NCBI RefSeq assembly: GCF_000332135.1
Contig: NZ_KB235896.1
Span: forward strand, 925,954-989,953
Direction: 5' to 3'
DNA length: 64,000 nucleotides
Source of the DNA: Anabaena sp. PCC 7108
GTDB lineage: Bacteria; Cyanobacteriota; Cyanobacteriia; Cyanobacteriales; Nostocaceae
The notes under the pieces were generated by a model. That model had not been told where the DNA came from and searched no databases. It saw nothing but the letters and a program-made list of their open reading frames with translations. The stretch's first letter is position 1; the number at the start of each line of letters is the position of its first letter. Positions 8,708 through 18,940 of this stretch are shown here, piece after piece. Made by a program: the position numbers and the translations under genes.

Positions 8708-10228
8708 TTACGCTGCTGCTTGGAAGGTCTTTTTGAACTCGGTTAATGCGGCTTTCAAAGCTGCTTCTTCTGGTTCACCGAGGACTTTTGCTCCTTGTAC
8801 TGCTTGGTAATAAGCAGTATTAACATTTTTCAAGTAATCACGTAAACCTTTAGCGAATACGGTTACTTTATTTACGGCAATGTCATCCAAATAACCGTTA
8901 ATACCAGCGTAAAGAACTGCTACTTGTTCAGCTACTGACAGTGGGTCGTTTTGGGGCTGTTTGAGGAGTTCCCGTAAGCGGACACCACGTGCTAACTGGT
9001 CTTGGGTGGCTTTATCTAAATCAGAAGCAAATTGTGCGAAAGCTTGTAAGTCGTCAAACTGTGCCAATTCCAACTTAATCTTACCGGCAACTTTCTTCAT
9101 TGCCTTGGTTTGTGCCGCAGAACCTACGCGGGATACTGAGATACCGGGGTTTACAGCGGGACGGATACCAGAGTTGAACAAGTCAGAAGACAAGAAAATC
9201 TGACCGTCGGTAATGGAAATTACGTTAGTTGGGATGTAGGCGGATACGTCACCGGCTTGGGTTTCGATAATTGGTAGGGCGGTCATGCTGCCTTTACCCA
9301 GTTCATCGCTCAATTTAGCGGCACGTTCTAATAAACGGGAGTGGATGTAGAATACGTCTCCGGGATATGCTTCCCGTCCGGGTGGACGACGGAGTAGCAA
9401 GGACATTTGGCGATAAGCCTGAGCTTGCTTAGAAAGGTCATCGTAAATTACTAAGGTCGCCTTGCCTTTGTACATGAAGTACTCAGCAATTGTTGCGCCT
9501 GTGTAGGGAGCTAGGTATTGTAAGGTAGCTGGGTCACTGGCGTTAGCGGCTACAACTACGGTGTAGTCCATTGCGCCTTTTTGTTGTAAGGTTTGAACTA
9601 CGTTGGCAACGGTGGAAGCCTTTTGACCGATGGCAACGTAAACACAAACTACATCTTCACCTTTTTGGTTGATGATGGTGTCAATTGCGATCGCAGTTTT
9701 GCCTGTTTGACGGTCACCAATAATCAATTCCCGTTGACCACGACCGATGGGAATCATCGAGTCAATAGCGGTGATCCCGGTTTGCATTGGTTCGTGTACA
9801 GACTTACGGGCAATAATCCCAGGTGCTGGGGATTCAATCAAGCGGGTTTCTGTAGTTTTCAGATCGCCTTTACCATCAATGGGGCGACCCAAAGCATCGA
9901 CAACGCGACCAACTAAGGCTTCACCTACAGGTACTTGAGCAATTCTACCAGTAGCAATTACGGAGCTACCTTCTTGAATTTCCCGGCCTTCACCCATTAA
10001 CACCGCGCCCACGTTATCTTCTTCTAAGTTTTGGGCGATGCCGATTGTGCCATCTTCAAATTCTAGGAGTTCCCCAGCCATAGCTTTTTCTAAGCCATAG
10101 ATGCGGGCAATACCGTCACCAACTTGTAAGACTGTACCAACGTTAGCAACTTTAACCTCTTGGTCATATTGCTCGATTTGTTGTTGGATAATGTTGCTGA
10201 TTTCGTCTGGTCTGATGGAAATACTCAT
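8708..10228 (-). CDS. atpA: ATP synthase alpha subunit
   Basis: This 506-residue non-catalytic nucleotide-binding subunit of F1 has Walker A GDRQTGKT near residue 170 and the alpha signature [17 protein letters not shown] near 365. The start is placed at the internal ATG giving [15 protein letters not shown], matching the family length; the open frame extends 17 codons upstream but without family support. It sits in the atpH-atpA-atpG part of the operon and forms the alpha3beta3 hexamer with beta encoded elsewhere. Confidence 0.98.
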   Translation of the reverse strand: MSISIRPDEISNIIQQQIEQYDQEVKVANVGTVLQVGDGIARIYGLEKAMAGELLEFEDGTIGIAQNLEEDNVGAVLMGEGREIQEGSSVIATGRIAQVPVGEALVGRVVDALGRPIDGKGDLKTTETRLIESPAPGIIARKSVHEPMQTGITAIDSMIPIGRGQRELIIGDRQTGKTAIAIDTIINQKGEDVVCVYVAIGQKASTVANVVQTLQQKGAMDYTVVVAANASDPATLQYLAPYTGATIAEYFMYKGKATLVIYDDLSKQAQAYRQMSLLLRRPPGREAYPGDVFYIHSRLLERAAKLSDELGKGSMTALPIIETQAGDVSAYIPTNVISITDGQIFLSSDLFNSGIRPAVNPGISVSRVGSAAQTKAMKKVAGKIKLELAQFDDLQAFAQFASDLDKATQDQLARGVRLRELLKQPQNDPLSVAEQVAVLYAGINGYLDDIAVNKVTVFAKGLRDYLKNVNTAYYQAVQGAKVLGEPEEAALKAALTEFKKTFQAAA

Positions 10229-10327
10229 TTGTCGTGCTATTAGTTTTCTTTCGAGACGGAAGAAGTCAAGACAATTCAAAATTAAAAATAGTTTTTTCTA
10301 ATTTTTAATTTTGAATTATTAATTATT

Positions 10328-10882
10328 TCAGCTACTGCTTAAGCGCAAGGAAAGACGACGTAGTTGACCGCGCAAACTAGCATCAATTACTTGTGAGCCG
10401 ACTTTGATAATCACACCGCCAATCAACTCGCTATCTATCTTGGTTTGTATTTCTACCTGGCGAGCCTTGGTGATGGCAATTACTTTTTCTGTAATTGCTT
10501 GCTGTTGAGCTTCTGTCAAAGCAACCGCAGAAGTAACTTCGGCTAATACGGTTTGATTGAGCTGCCGCAACAGTACCAAGTACTGTTGTAAAATCGGTTC
10601 CAGAAAAGAAATGCGTCGTCTGTCAACTAGCAGCAACAAAAAGTTACGCAGGTAAGGACTAACGCCCTCACCAAGCACTTGTCTGAGCAGACTCTTCTTG
10701 TTTTCAGCCTGAATAAAGGGGTTGCTCAAATATGTCTCCAACTCCTTGTTGGCTGTAAAGAAGCCGAGGAAAGTACGCGCGTCTGTGCCGAAATCTTCTG
10801 TTAAGTTTTTCGATTGCGCCAGGGACAACAGCGCCTGTGCATAAGGCTGGGCTATTTCGGCTGCTGCTGCATTACTTTTCAT
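10328..10882 (-). CDS. atpH: ATP synthase delta subunit (OSCP)
   Basis: This 184-residue peripheral-stalk subunit joins F1 to the b/b' stalk (atpD in cyanobacterial usage). The N-terminal six-helix region starts at [15 protein letters not shown]; the C-terminal region includes the conserved [23 protein letters not shown] segment. Its start overlaps the end of atpF by 4 bp (ATGA), so the two are translationally coupled. Fully typical. Confidence 0.97.
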   Translation of the reverse strand: MKSNAAAAEIAQPYAQALLSLAQSKNLTEDFGTDARTFLGFFTANKELETYLSNPFIQAENKKSLLRQVLGEGVSPYLRNFLLLLVDRRRISFLEPILQQYLVLLRQLNQTVLAEVTSAVALTEAQQQAITEKVIAITKARQVEIQTKIDSELIGGVIIKVGSQVIDASLRGQLRRLSLRLSSS

Positions 10883-11430
10883 ACTTTCCCTCCCAATTGT
10901 GAGATGCTGCGTTCAATTAAAACTTGTTGAGCATCGTCAGCAATTCCGCTCTTGAGTTGCGCCTCAACTTTTTGTAGTGCTTGAGCAACTACTTTTTGAC
11001 GTAATTGAGCGATCGCTTTATCTAGTTCTGCACTCAAATCATCTGCACCTGCTACCTGCAAGCGCTCAATATCTACAGCAGCTTGTGCCAAGATAGCTTC
11101 TTTAGCAGCTTGGGCATTGTCTTGGGCTGCTTTTTTAATTCTTTCAGCTTCGGCGGTAGCTCGTTCTAGGTTTTGCTGCGCCTCTTTGAACTTTTCGGCT
11201 GCATCCTTAGCTCTTTGCTCTGCATTCTTAATTGCTGTTTCAATATTTTCTCGGCGAGTTTTGAGGGTGTTACCCACAACTTTCCGTCCGAAGACAAACA
11301 GCACAGTAATAATAATGGCCAGGTTAATCAGGTTAGTGTCTAAAATATTTGTGTTTAGACTAAACCCTCCTTCTGCCAATTCACCTCCGACGGCGCTAGA
11401 TTCGGCCATCAACAGTAAAAAAGTCCCCAT
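10879..11430 (-). CDS. atpF: ATP synthase subunit b
   Basis: This 183-residue stator protein has a short N-terminal leader ([17 protein letters not shown]) and one membrane span around [16 protein letters not shown] (residues ~33-50), followed by a long charged coiled coil rich in A, E, K and Q that dimerises with b' and reaches the delta subunit. The hydrophobic start before the span is a known feature of cyanobacterial b. It overlaps atpH by 4 bp. Confidence 0.97.
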   Translation of the reverse strand: MGTFLLLMAESSAVGGELAEGGFSLNTNILDTNLINLAIIITVLFVFGRKVVGNTLKTRRENIETAIKNAEQRAKDAAEKFKEAQQNLERATAEAERIKKAAQDNAQAAKEAILAQAAVDIERLQVAGADDLSAELDKAIAQLRQKVVAQALQKVEAQLKSGIADDAQQVLIERSISQLGGKV

Positions 11431-11467
11431 GATTTTTCATCCACAACTGCGCTGCCAAAACTTTTTT

Positions 11468-11532
11468 GTCAGTTGTCAGTTGTCAGTTGTCTTACTTAAT
11501 GACTAATGACTAATGACTAATGACCAATGACT
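11468..11532. repeat. Heptamer tandem repeats between atpF' and atpF
   Basis: The gap holds two 7-base arrays: GTCAGTT three times (11468-11491) and AATGACT/AATGACC five times (11498-11532). They lie within a polycistronic operon, so they would be transcribed. The unit sequences differ from those in the other atp gaps. Confidence 0.85.
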
Positions 11533-11542
11533 ATTTTTTGAG

Positions 11543-12034
11543 TTAGCGCTGGTTAACTAAATCGGCTCCTAAAAGCTTTTCTAGCATTTGCCGACTGAGC
11601 GCATCAACTTGTGCTTCCAAAGAACTTAAAGCTTGTTGTTTTTGCTGCTCAATTTCACCAGCTGCTTGTTCTCTTTGTGCCTGGGCTTCTTTTTGCGCTG
11701 CGGCAATTTTTTGGGCAGCGATTTTTTGAGCTTCGGCTTGAGCTTCAGCAACAATTGTTTGTGCTTGCCGTCTAGCTCCTGCTAGATCCTGCTCGTATTG
11801 CTGTGCCAATTTTTCTGTTTTTGACAAGCGTTCTTGAGCTTCTAATTGATTGCTACGGATATATTCATTCCGTCCATCAATTGCATTGCCCAAGGGCTTG
11901 TAAAGAGTTGCGTTCAATATTAGGGCTAAGATTAGAAACTGGATTGCCATCAAAGGCAGGGTAGCATCTAGATCAAACAAACCCCCTTCTTTGGCAACTT
12001 CTTCTACAGCCAATAAGGTGATCCAGTGTGTCAT
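11543..12034 (-). CDS. atpF2: ATP synthase subunit b' (second b subunit)
   Basis: This is the 163-residue b' (AtpG in cyanobacterial naming), the divergent second b subunit typical of photosynthetic bacteria. One membrane span lies around [20 protein letters not shown] (residues ~26-45), then a long charged helix with [15 protein letters not shown] repeats. It pairs with b in the peripheral stalk. Location between atpE and atpF matches other cyanobacteria. Confidence 0.96.
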   Translation of the reverse strand: MTHWITLLAVEEVAKEGGLFDLDATLPLMAIQFLILALILNATLYKPLGNAIDGRNEYIRSNQLEAQERLSKTEKLAQQYEQDLAGARRQAQTIVAEAQAEAQKIAAQKIAAAQKEAQAQREQAAGEIEQQKQQALSSLEAQVDALSRQMLEKLLGADLVNQR

Positions 12035-12066
12035 GTTTGCTTATTCCTATCTACTATTTTAGTGCT

Positions 12067-12173
12067 GAGTCCTGAGTCCTGAGTCCTGAGTTAATAGTTT
12101 TGAGTTATCTTTGTTAAACTCCCAACTCTTAACTTGTTTTTACTCAGCACTCATTACTCAGCACTCATTACTG
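12067..12173. repeat. Tandem repeats between atpE and atpF'
   Basis: GAGTCCT is repeated at 12067-12090, and a 14-base unit ACTCAGCACTCATT (two heptamers) is repeated twice and ends 2 bases before the atpE stop codon (12142-12172). It is another 7-base-period array inside the atp operon, distinct in sequence from the neighbouring gaps. Confidence 0.8.
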
Positions 12174-12174
12174 A

Positions 12175-12581
<407 letters not shown>

Positions 12582-13340
12582 TTAATGATGTCCCTCATGC
12601 TCTTCACCACCATGATGATCTTCCATCGCTTCACCGATGTAAGCAGCAGCTAAAGTGGCAAAAATTAGTGCTTGAATGGCGCTGGTAAACAGTCCCAATG
12701 CCATTACTGGTAAAGGTACGAACAAGGGAACTAGCAAAACTAGTACTCCTACCACCAGTTCATCAGCTAAAATGTTACCGAATAAACGGAAGCTTAGGGA
12801 AAGGGGTTTGGTGAAATCTTCAATAATCTTGAATGGCAACATAAACGAAACTGGTTGCACGTAGTTGCCAAAATACCCTAAACCCTTTTTGCTGAACCCA
12901 GCATAAAAATACGCTAAGGATGTCAACAAAGCTAAGGCAACAGTTGTGTTGATGTCGCTTGTAGGTGCTGTTAGTTCACCTTCTGGCAAATGAATTAACT
13001 TGAAAGGAACTAGCGCCCCTGACCAATTTGACACAAAAATGAACAAAAACAAAGTGCCGACGAATGGCACCCAAGGACGATATTCTTTTTCGCCAATCTG
13101 GTTTTTCGCCAAATCTCGAATGAATTCCAGGGCATACTCCATCAGGTTCTGTAGTCCACTGGGAATTCTTTTGATGTTACTGCTTGCCAAGACGGAAACC
13201 AGTACTAGCACACCAATGACAAACCATGAAGTGAGAAACACCTGGCCATGTAGCTTTAAGTTACCTATTTGCCAGTACAGATGTTTTCCCACTTCCAATT
13301 CGGCAAGTGGAACAGAGTAGAAGTTCAGAAAATTCAGCAT
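12582..13340 (-). CDS. atpB: ATP synthase subunit a
   Basis: This 252-residue membrane subunit forms the two proton half-channels against the c-ring. It has about five hydrophobic segments, the [18 protein letters not shown] motif with the essential arginine near residue 187, and a histidine/glutamate-rich C-terminus ([13 protein letters not shown]). It follows atpI in the operon and is typical of cyanobacteria. Confidence 0.97.
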   Translation of the reverse strand: MLNFLNFYSVPLAELEVGKHLYWQIGNLKLHGQVFLTSWFVIGVLVLVSVLASSNIKRIPSGLQNLMEYALEFIRDLAKNQIGEKEYRPWVPFVGTLFLFIFVSNWSGALVPFKLIHLPEGELTAPTSDINTTVALALLTSLAYFYAGFSKKGLGYFGNYVQPVSFMLPFKIIEDFTKPLSLSFRLFGNILADELVVGVLVLLVPLFVPLPVMALGLFTSAIQALIFATLAAAYIGEAMEDHHGGEEHEGHH

Positions 13341-13580
13341 TTTCTTTCCAATTCGATCATTTCTCCAATATTACCTGGAGAGGAGGAGTCTTTTTAAGGT
13401 CGCCGTAGCTTTTGTTTAGTCAGCGCGGTTTTGGGGAGCCAGTCATTTGCGTGGGTTTCCCCCGTACAAGGAACTGGCTTGGTTTCCCTCCCCATGTAGG
13501 CGCTTCGCCTTCCCGTAGGGTTTGACTACTGTGCCTCTTTTAGAGGAGCTTCGCTAACACCTTTAGGTATACCGGAAGCA
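13341..13580. other. Intergenic region between atpI and atpB with repeat-like sequence
   Basis: No gene is seen. The stretch around 13495-13560 (GTAGGCGCTTCGCCTTCCCG... and GAGGAGCTTCGCTAACACC) resembles the short GCTTCGC/GTAGGC repeat dispersed elsewhere in this window (51263-51292, 53160-53310). Confidence 0.5.
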
Positions 13581-14072
13581 TCACCTGGAGGGCGAGTCAG
13601 AGATAAACGCCAACCTAATTACGTAAATGATGAGGGTGGCTTTGTAGGTGAGAAATCCCAAAAATATGGGCAGTACTAGCAGCTGATTTAAGCGCGATGC
13701 TAGTAAAATCAGTCCTACTAATAAGGCTAACCGAGTTTTGCTCAGTGATTGTTTCTCTCGGCCCAAACGCTCAACATCTTTTGCCAACATCCTCAAGTAA
13801 AGCACACCTGCACACGCCCCTAACAAATAGTTCAGGGCAATGTTCAGAGAGTAAGCAATCCACACAGAGATGAAAATAACCCCTGTCAGAACAAGTGTGA
13901 TTACTAACAACTCCTGATAGAGTTGATAGAAGTCATCCATGGAAGAGTCTACTGGTTCTGTCTCTTCAAAACCAAGTTGAGCATCTTGTTGTGTTGTCGG
14001 AGTCGGCGCAATTGATTCTTCTGACAAGCTCACGGGACTTGAAACCAGTAAAGCGGAATATGATGACTGCAC
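13581..14072 (-). CDS. atpI: ATP synthase assembly protein I (Atp1/AtpI)
   Basis: This 163-residue first gene of the operon has about four membrane spans: [49 protein letters not shown] and [17 protein letters not shown]. AtpI proteins assist c-ring assembly and are not part of the final enzyme. The listed start is a GTG; a shorter start at the ATG at 13940 ([11 protein letters not shown]) is possible because the first ~45 residues are low-conservation, Ser/Thr-rich sequence. Confidence 0.88.
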   Translation of the reverse strand: MQSSYSALLVSSPVSLSEESIAPTPTTQQDAQLGFEETEPVDSSMDDFYQLYQELLVITLVLTGVIFISVWIAYSLNIALNYLLGACAGVLYLRMLAKDVERLGREKQSLSKTRLALLVGLILLASRLNQLLVLPIFLGFLTYKATLIIYVIRLAFISDSPSR

Positions 14073-14167
14073 ATTCAGTCAGCTGAATCATATCACGATC
14101 CGGTAACAATACTTTAGGAAAAAACAATTAACTTCTTGGCATTGGTCATTGGTCATTGGCAACAGAA

Positions 14168-14347
14168 CTACTTGTTACCGATTTCTTTCATGAAGAGGGG
14201 GTTAGTAAGAGCAGTTGTTGTTTGCGGAGGTGTCTTAACTCCGTCTAAGTCTAGTTCGACTTGGGCTAAAATTTCAGCCACTGTGGCATTATTATCGCAT
14301 TTTTTTAGAAACTCAACTTCTGTTGCTCATAAGTTAACAATTTGGTA
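14168..14347 (-). pseudogene. Remnant of a methyltransferase C-terminal domain
   Basis: Reading the minus strand from 14347 gives YQIVNL, a stop codon, then ATEVEFLKKCDNNATVAEIL and LDLDGVK. This aligns residue for residue with the C-terminus of the intact methyltransferase at 15318-16499 (YQIVNLSTAEFEFMQ, CDGKSTVAEIL, GLDGV). The in-frame stop and the absence of any N-terminal part show a decayed paralogue. A MITE-like element begins 7 bp from the break. Confidence 0.8.
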
Positions 14348-14353
14348 ATGGTC

Positions 14354-14477
14354 AGGACTTACGCAACTGGCACATTGGTAGGGTGCGTCAGACTGCATAA
14401 ATCTAGTAAATAAACAGATTTTTGATATCTGACGCACCCTACAACAGATTTTTAGTGTGACACGCAGCTTTAGTCCT
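14354..14477. mobile_element. MITE-like element, degenerate right end
   Basis: The left end AGGACTTACGCA (14354-14365) and an internal inverted pair GGTGCGTCAGA (14382-14392) / TCTGACGCACC (14428-14438) match the element at 18173-18366. The right end is decayed (CTTTAGTCCT near 14476). No coding capacity. Confidence 0.65.
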
Positions 14478-14582
14478 AATCGTAATAAGATAAATATTTA
14501 GATATTAACAAAATTAAAATATGTGTTATTGACAACGCTTGAAGAGACGCTGTCTGTAACGTCTCTATATTCTTTTTCGCTT

Positions 14583-15152
14583 CTATACTTTTACTGTTTT
14601 TCTAGCAGCTTTAGCTTTTCTCAGCGCCAGATTTCCCAAAGTGTAAGCCCCAAATATTCCTAAGCCTAAATTGGTAGAAAAGTCAAAAGGTACGGGAGTT
14701 GCGGCACTTGGCGTTAAGGTTCCATTGGTTAAATTAGTGGATAATACGCGACCGTTAAATATGCCATTTGACACACCAAATGCCAAGAGCGATGAATCAG
14801 GGCTGCTAAAAAATCTGCTACTATCTGTCAGTGTACCACTGTTTCTATAAAACTGAGTTGGAGCAGTACCATCCCACAAAAAGCCCTGTGTCGGCTGATT
14901 TTCGGTAAAAGTTGCCCCTACCAGTGAGGGAGCAACTGTGGAACTGGTGACAGCAACTGTAGCAGCGTTAATGGTAAAGTTAAAAGGACCTGTGGTATTG
15001 GCAAAAGTACCATTTGTTTCAAAAGTACCAGCTTCAGCACCGCCATTAAAAGACCAGTTCCATGTTAGTGCTTGTGCTGGTTTGGTTTCGGTTAAAGCCA
15101 TAGTCAAGGCTATACCAGCAGTTGCTATTCCTAGTTTTGTAACTAATTTCAC
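14583..15152 (-). CDS. Exported protein with PEP-CTERM-like C-terminal anchor
   Basis: This 189-residue protein has a signal peptide (MKLVTKLGIATAGIALTMAL, predicted cut near AQA/LT), a Thr/Asn/Ser-rich body of likely beta structure, and a tail reading PVPFDFSTNLGLGIFGAYTLG followed by basic LRKAKAARK. That order (short motif, hydrophobic helix, basic end) resembles cyanobacterial PEP-CTERM/exosortase-type sorting tails, though the exact motif is atypical. Likely secreted or cell-surface. Stands alone with A/T-rich flanks; function unknown. Confidence 0.7.
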   Translation of the reverse strand: MKLVTKLGIATAGIALTMALTETKPAQALTWNWSFNGGAEAGTFETNGTFANTTGPFNFTINAATVAVTSSTVAPSLVGATFTENQPTQGFLWDGTAPTQFYRNSGTLTDSSRFFSSPDSSLLAFGVSNGIFNGRVLSTNLTNGTLTPSAATPVPFDFSTNLGLGIFGAYTLGNLALRKAKAARKTVKV

Positions 15153-15317
15153 GAGGATTATCTGTAAAAAAACTACACGTATATGATAAACTGAAACTAG
15201 CTTATATAGAAAGTAAGAAAGTATTTTTTACAGGAATCTTTATCTGATTGTGAATTTTAGGTAAAAAATGAGGATTTGGCTGTTAAGTCCATAGCAATTT
15301 CAATCCCGTTATTCTAC

Positions 15318-16499
15318 TTAACCAGGTGTCAGTAAAATCATTTGTTGTTGCAAAAGATTCCTGACTCCATCTAACCCAAACTGCTCTTTGGTTAAAATCT
15401 CTGCTACGGTAGATTTCCCATCACAGTTTTGCATAAACTCAAATTCGGCTGTTGATAAATTAACTATTTGGTAATCGTAATTAAATAAGCATTGACTCGG
15501 AAACCCATCTATGCACGGGTTAAGTTCGGGAATTGCTGCTAATAAAGTGTTATCTGCTGTCCATTCAGTTTTGGTAAGGGGGGGACGACTCAGGAAAAAT
15601 TCGTAATGTGTTACTTCTGGATTCAGTAATTCTATCAAGCGGTAACGTTGGCGTTCTGTTAATTCTTCGGCTCGTTCAATTAACTCCGGTGCTTTTTCTA
15701 GAAGCTTTTCTAGTTGCCAAAATCCCGGATTGGAAAAACCTACAAAGTCTAATCCAGAAGCGTCTATTAATTCAAATAGTGTATCACTGTTGTAATCAGT
15801 TTCCTGGGGATGTACGTACATATCCGCAAAACATTCATCTCGCTGGTTTTCTAATGACCAGCGTTCTTTTTCACGCTTGACAATTCGGTTATTTTCTGGT
15901 AATGAAGCAAATATTTGTCGTCCGACTTGAACACCATCACGATAGTCACCTTTTTTGTTACCTTGGAGGAGTGCGATCGCTTTTTGCATGAGTTGAATTT
16001 CCCAGCGTCCCAATTCCCCATAGACAAAAATGTGCATTAAGCCACCGGGGGCTAATTTTTTCGCTAATGCTTGAATACCACGAATGGGATCTGGGAGATG
16101 ATGGAGAACACCGACGCAGTTAATTAAATCAAATTCTCCTGGTATCTGTTCCACATCATATATACTCAGATGATGGAATTCTACACGGTCAGCACCAGAA
16201 CTTTGACAGCGTTGTTTTGCTACTTCTAGAGTTCCTGCACTTAAATCAATTCCGACTACCTGCGCGTGGGGGTTGAGATGTACTAAATATTCCGTTCCGA
16301 CTCCTGAACCACAACCAGCATCTAAAATGCGGATATCTTGCTTTTGTGGTTTTCTGCCGGTGCAGAAGTTGTAAGCAGCTAACCAATTCCAACGCCAATT
16401 ATAACCTGGTGGTGGTTCGTCGAGTATTGGTTCTGGGGGGAATGGGTAGGTGTCGTAGAGTTTAGCTACAGCAGCACTGACGGTTTGGGAGTCGGACAT
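15318..16499 (-). CDS. Class I SAM-dependent methyltransferase
   Basis: This 393-residue protein has a Rossmann methyltransferase domain at ~55-200: motif I ILDAGCGSGVGTEYL, VVGIDLS, then FDLINCVGVLHHLPDP. The C-terminal third (PEVTHYEFFLSRPP to the end) includes STAEFEFMQNCDGKSTVAEIL, a small winged-helix-like region also seen as a decayed copy at 14168-14347. The N-terminal YDTYPFPPEP motif is shared in style with the methyltransferase at 33327 (SSPYPTIPL). Substrate unknown. It lies 97 bp downstream of the CruA/CruP-like gene on the same strand. Confidence 0.85.
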   Translation of the reverse strand: MSDSQTVSAAVAKLYDTYPFPPEPILDEPPPGYNWRWNWLAAYNFCTGRKPQKQDIRILDAGCGSGVGTEYLVHLNPHAQVVGIDLSAGTLEVAKQRCQSSGADRVEFHHLSIYDVEQIPGEFDLINCVGVLHHLPDPIRGIQALAKKLAPGGLMHIFVYGELGRWEIQLMQKAIALLQGNKKGDYRDGVQVGRQIFASLPENNRIVKREKERWSLENQRDECFADMYVHPQETDYNSDTLFELIDASGLDFVGFSNPGFWQLEKLLEKAPELIERAEELTERQRYRLIELLNPEVTHYEFFLSRPPLTKTEWTADNTLLAAIPELNPCIDGFPSQCLFNYDYQIVNLSTAEFEFMQNCDGKSTVAEILTKEQFGLDGVRNLLQQQMILLTPG

Positions 16500-16596
16500 G
16501 ATCAGGATTAATGCAGTATTTCTGAGTTTAGCCGATGGTGGTAATTAGGGCAAAGGTTATAGCAGGGAATTCTTAACTCTTAACAGGATTGAAAGT

Positions 16597-18141
16597 CTAT
16601 TCTTCAGAATAATCACCACCAGAACCAAACTTCCAAGCATCTACTAGACGATGCCAATAATATTGTTGTTGAATGGGTAGATTATTAACTAATGGTTTAA
16701 ACATTGGATTTATAGAAAACAAACCACTATAAATACATAGATTGATGTAATGAAACATCCAGTCTAGCAAACTATCTAAACCAACTTGGGGAATTATCTT
16801 CGCAACTAACAAAGGATGAGATAAACCTGTTTTTAACAATGTTTGTGTTAAAGCTCCAAACTGCACCACATCTTGTAAAAATGGTTTAAGTACGGGAGTT
16901 CCAAGTTGTTGCATTTCCTGAAAAACGGCTGAGAGAAGTTGGTTAATTTGATTTGGGTCAATTTTTTGTTCTACACCCACACTCATTGCCTTTTGAAATA
17001 ACCAAGTTACACTTAAACTCGGTTGATAGGGTTGCAATATTGTCAAGTCTTGAACAGATAATTTATCTATTTGTAATGCTTCTTCAATTCCTAATGTTAA
17101 CCTTTTTAAATGACGTACGATAGCCCCAAAACCGCCAAAACTCAAAGGTGATTGATTACCGCTACTATCACCAACTGGTAAAATGCGATTCCAAGGAGTT
17201 TGGAGAGGACTTTGACGATAACTAGGAAAAAAACCAAAGAGCGCTCTTTTAAACTTCAGTTGACTAAGTTCCACGCCCTGATATTCTGGTAAAAGACGGA
17301 AATATTCTGCAAATAAAGTTTCTAAACTCAAGCGTTGTGGATTTGCATCCATATAAGTAAATAAATAAGTTGTTCTACCATCTTTTGCAGGGAAAGCTTC
17401 CCAAAAATATTGACATTGATTTTGCAAAGTGGTGAAAGATAACAACAAATCACCAGAGTTATTTTTAATAAATCCTTCAGCACAACTTCCGACAACTAAA
17501 CAAAGGGCATCTGGTTTTTTACCTTGACGTGCTTGTTGGCTAATTGGTGAAAGGTTTCCCATTGCGTCAAGCAACAATCTTGCTGTAAATTGATTATTTA
17601 TATTAACTCCATTTGGGTGAACAACTACATCGCTAAAAGGTGTATTTTCAAATAATTTTCCCCCAACATTGATAAATCTAGTTTTTAAGGTTTCCAGTAA
17701 ATAAATAGGATCTACACCAATGTTAAGAACATCTTCTACCCAAACTTCTGTACCACCTTGAAAGCTGACTCGTGCAGGGTTATATTTAGTGACAATAGTC
17801 TTTTCTAATTCTGCTGCTGTTAGCAAGTCCAATTCTCGAAATACTTGCAATTCTTTCCGGGAAATATTCCATTCTTGTTCCCTTCCTTGCAAAATTCCCC
17901 TTTCCAGCAATGCTACCCGCACACCGCGTACAGCTAAAGCGCAACCAATGAGAATTCCTAAAGTTCCACCACAAATAATTACATCCCATTCCACAGAGTT
18001 TAAAGGTTGTGAATTTTCTTTAACTACGTTAGGAATGGGTGTGTTGTCTGTTCGCAGGGATGTTAAGATATTATCGGTGCGGCGTAAACCGCTTAAAACA
18101 TTTCCTGGTAGTTGAGAAAGAATTTCTTCGGTTAGGGACAT
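16597..18141 (-). CDS. cruP: CruA/CruP-type lycopene cyclase family flavoprotein
   Basis: This 514-residue protein has an N-terminal dinucleotide-binding fold around residues 53-80 (VIICGGTLGILIGCALA...VALLERG) and the GREQEWNISRKEL motif typical of CruA and its paralogue CruP in cyanobacteria and plastids. Other family marks are LLLDAMGNLSPI and LPVGDSSGNQSPLSFGGFGA. CruA forms beta-ionone rings of carotenoids; CruP lacks proven cyclase activity and is linked to carotenoid oxidation control in plants. The length (~500) fits CruP better than the longer CruA; the distinction rests on length and remembered motifs only. Confidence 0.7.
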   Translation of the reverse strand: MSLTEEILSQLPGNVLSGLRRTDNILTSLRTDNTPIPNVVKENSQPLNSVEWDVIICGGTLGILIGCALAVRGVRVALLERGILQGREQEWNISRKELQVFRELDLLTAAELEKTIVTKYNPARVSFQGGTEVWVEDVLNIGVDPIYLLETLKTRFINVGGKLFENTPFSDVVVHPNGVNINNQFTARLLLDAMGNLSPISQQARQGKKPDALCLVVGSCAEGFIKNNSGDLLLSFTTLQNQCQYFWEAFPAKDGRTTYLFTYMDANPQRLSLETLFAEYFRLLPEYQGVELSQLKFKRALFGFFPSYRQSPLQTPWNRILPVGDSSGNQSPLSFGGFGAIVRHLKRLTLGIEEALQIDKLSVQDLTILQPYQPSLSVTWLFQKAMSVGVEQKIDPNQINQLLSAVFQEMQQLGTPVLKPFLQDVVQFGALTQTLLKTGLSHPLLVAKIIPQVGLDSLLDWMFHYINLCIYSGLFSINPMFKPLVNNLPIQQQYYWHRLVDAWKFGSGGDYSEE

Positions 18142-18172
18142 AACAGTTAATTCCAGCAGAGTTATAGTATTT

Positions 18173-18366
18173 TAGGACTTACGCATTAACAAAGTTAATC
18201 AAATATGAATTGTGGATTTTATCTCTTTGATGGTGCGTCAGACCCGATAATTTGCCTACAATTAACAAAATTTTGCCATCTGACGCACCCTACTAATATG
18301 CCGACCGGAAATAACTAATTTCGGTTGATACACATCATGTCTAATTTGTATAGTGCGTAAGTCCTA
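18173..18366. mobile_element. MITE-like element with perfect 13-bp terminal inverted repeats
   Basis: A 194-bp element is bounded by TAGGACTTACGCA (18173-18185) and TGCGTAAGTCCTA (18354-18366). Inside is a second inverted pair GGTGCGTCAGA (18232-18242) / TCTGACGCACC (18279-18289). No open frame of note, so it would need a transposase in trans. A related copy lies at 14354-14477, and a lone AGACTTACGCA end occurs inside lnt at 31966. Confidence 0.8.
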
Positions 18367-18487
18367 TATTGATATTATCTTTTCAGACAAAAGTTTGAAA
18401 AAGCTGACTGTTGACTGCTATAAGTCTTGAGTTTATGGCAATGTGGATATAGAAACGAGACAATAACTTAACTTGTAGGAAATATTT

Positions 18488-18682
18488 ATGAATCGCTCAA
18501 AAATAGTGGCCGTTATTACAGGTGCGATTTCTATCCTTTTAGCTGTTGCTTACCTGATAGTTGTGCAAATCCTCGACTACCGAGATATGAAACCTGCGCC
18601 CATTAGTGAATTGTACCCACCAGCAGTAATTGCAGAAAGTATAGCAGGTGACAAGGAACAGGTGATAGGTGACAGGATATAG
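18488..18682 (+). CDS. Small single-span membrane protein
   Basis: This 64-residue protein has one hydrophobic helix (VAVITGAISILLAVAYLIVVQ) followed by LDYRDMKPAPISELYPP. TAGGAAATATTT precedes the ATG. The compact start and the proline-rich juxtamembrane motif look like a conserved small cyanobacterial membrane protein, but no function is recognised. The last ~12 residues are encoded by the GTGACAG heptamer array, and the stop codon falls inside that array, so the native C-terminus may have been replaced. Confidence 0.65.
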   Translation: MNRSKIVAVITGAISILLAVAYLIVVQILDYRDMKPAPISELYPPAVIAESIAGDKEQVIGDRI

Positions 18683-18710
18683 GATATAGGTGACAGGTGA
18701 CAGGTGACAG
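18662..18710. repeat. GTGACAG/GATATAG heptamer array
   Basis: Seven exact 7-base units occur in a row: GTGATAG, GTGACAG, GATATAG, GATATAG, then GTGACAG three times. It continues into a ~60-bp sequence (GAAGTCTTTTAGTATCTAAGTTT...) that recurs after the same heptamers at 22686-22790. Confidence 0.9.
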
Positions 18711-18764
18711 TGTGAGAAGTCTTTTAGTATCTAAGTTTTATTATCAATTGGTTTCCTAATTGCT

Positions 18765-18940
18765 ATATCTCCGTGTCTCCATATCTCCGCGTCCCCCCGT
18801 CACCGTGTCTCCATATCTCCGCGTCCCCGCGTCCCCCCGTCACCGTGTCTCCATATCTCCGTGTCTCCATATCTCTATATCCCCGCGTCACCGCGTCACC
18901 GTGTCTCCATATCTCCGTGTCCCCGTGTCACCGCGTCACC
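18765..18940. repeat. 22-unit octamer tandem array
   Basis: Exactly 22 contiguous 8-base units occur, nearly all of form RYRTCNCC: ATATCTCC, GTGTCTCC, GCGTCCCC, GCGTCACC and GTGTCACC, plus CCGTCACC (twice) and one ATATCTCT. The unit order is not simple alternation. The 8-base period gives an apparent open frame that is only a repeat artefact. It lies 285 bp upstream of ndhF. Confidence 0.92.

Noticed and set aside
9593..9916. Plus-strand frame opposite atpA
   Set aside because: Antisense shadow of the strongly conserved atpA gene, with no family or ribosome site.
11117..11506. 129-codon plus-strand frame opposite atpF
   Set aside because: Antisense shadow of a coiled-coil gene; alanine-rich by consequence of the complementary strand.
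14136..14348. 70-codon plus-strand frame
   Set aside because: It runs opposite the methyltransferase relic and includes a TTGGTCA repeat; the relic on the other strand explains the region.
18765..18940. Possible CRISPR array
   Set aside because: Units are 8 bp with no unique spacers; the 64-bp tandem repeats at 38171 also lack spacers and no cas genes are present.
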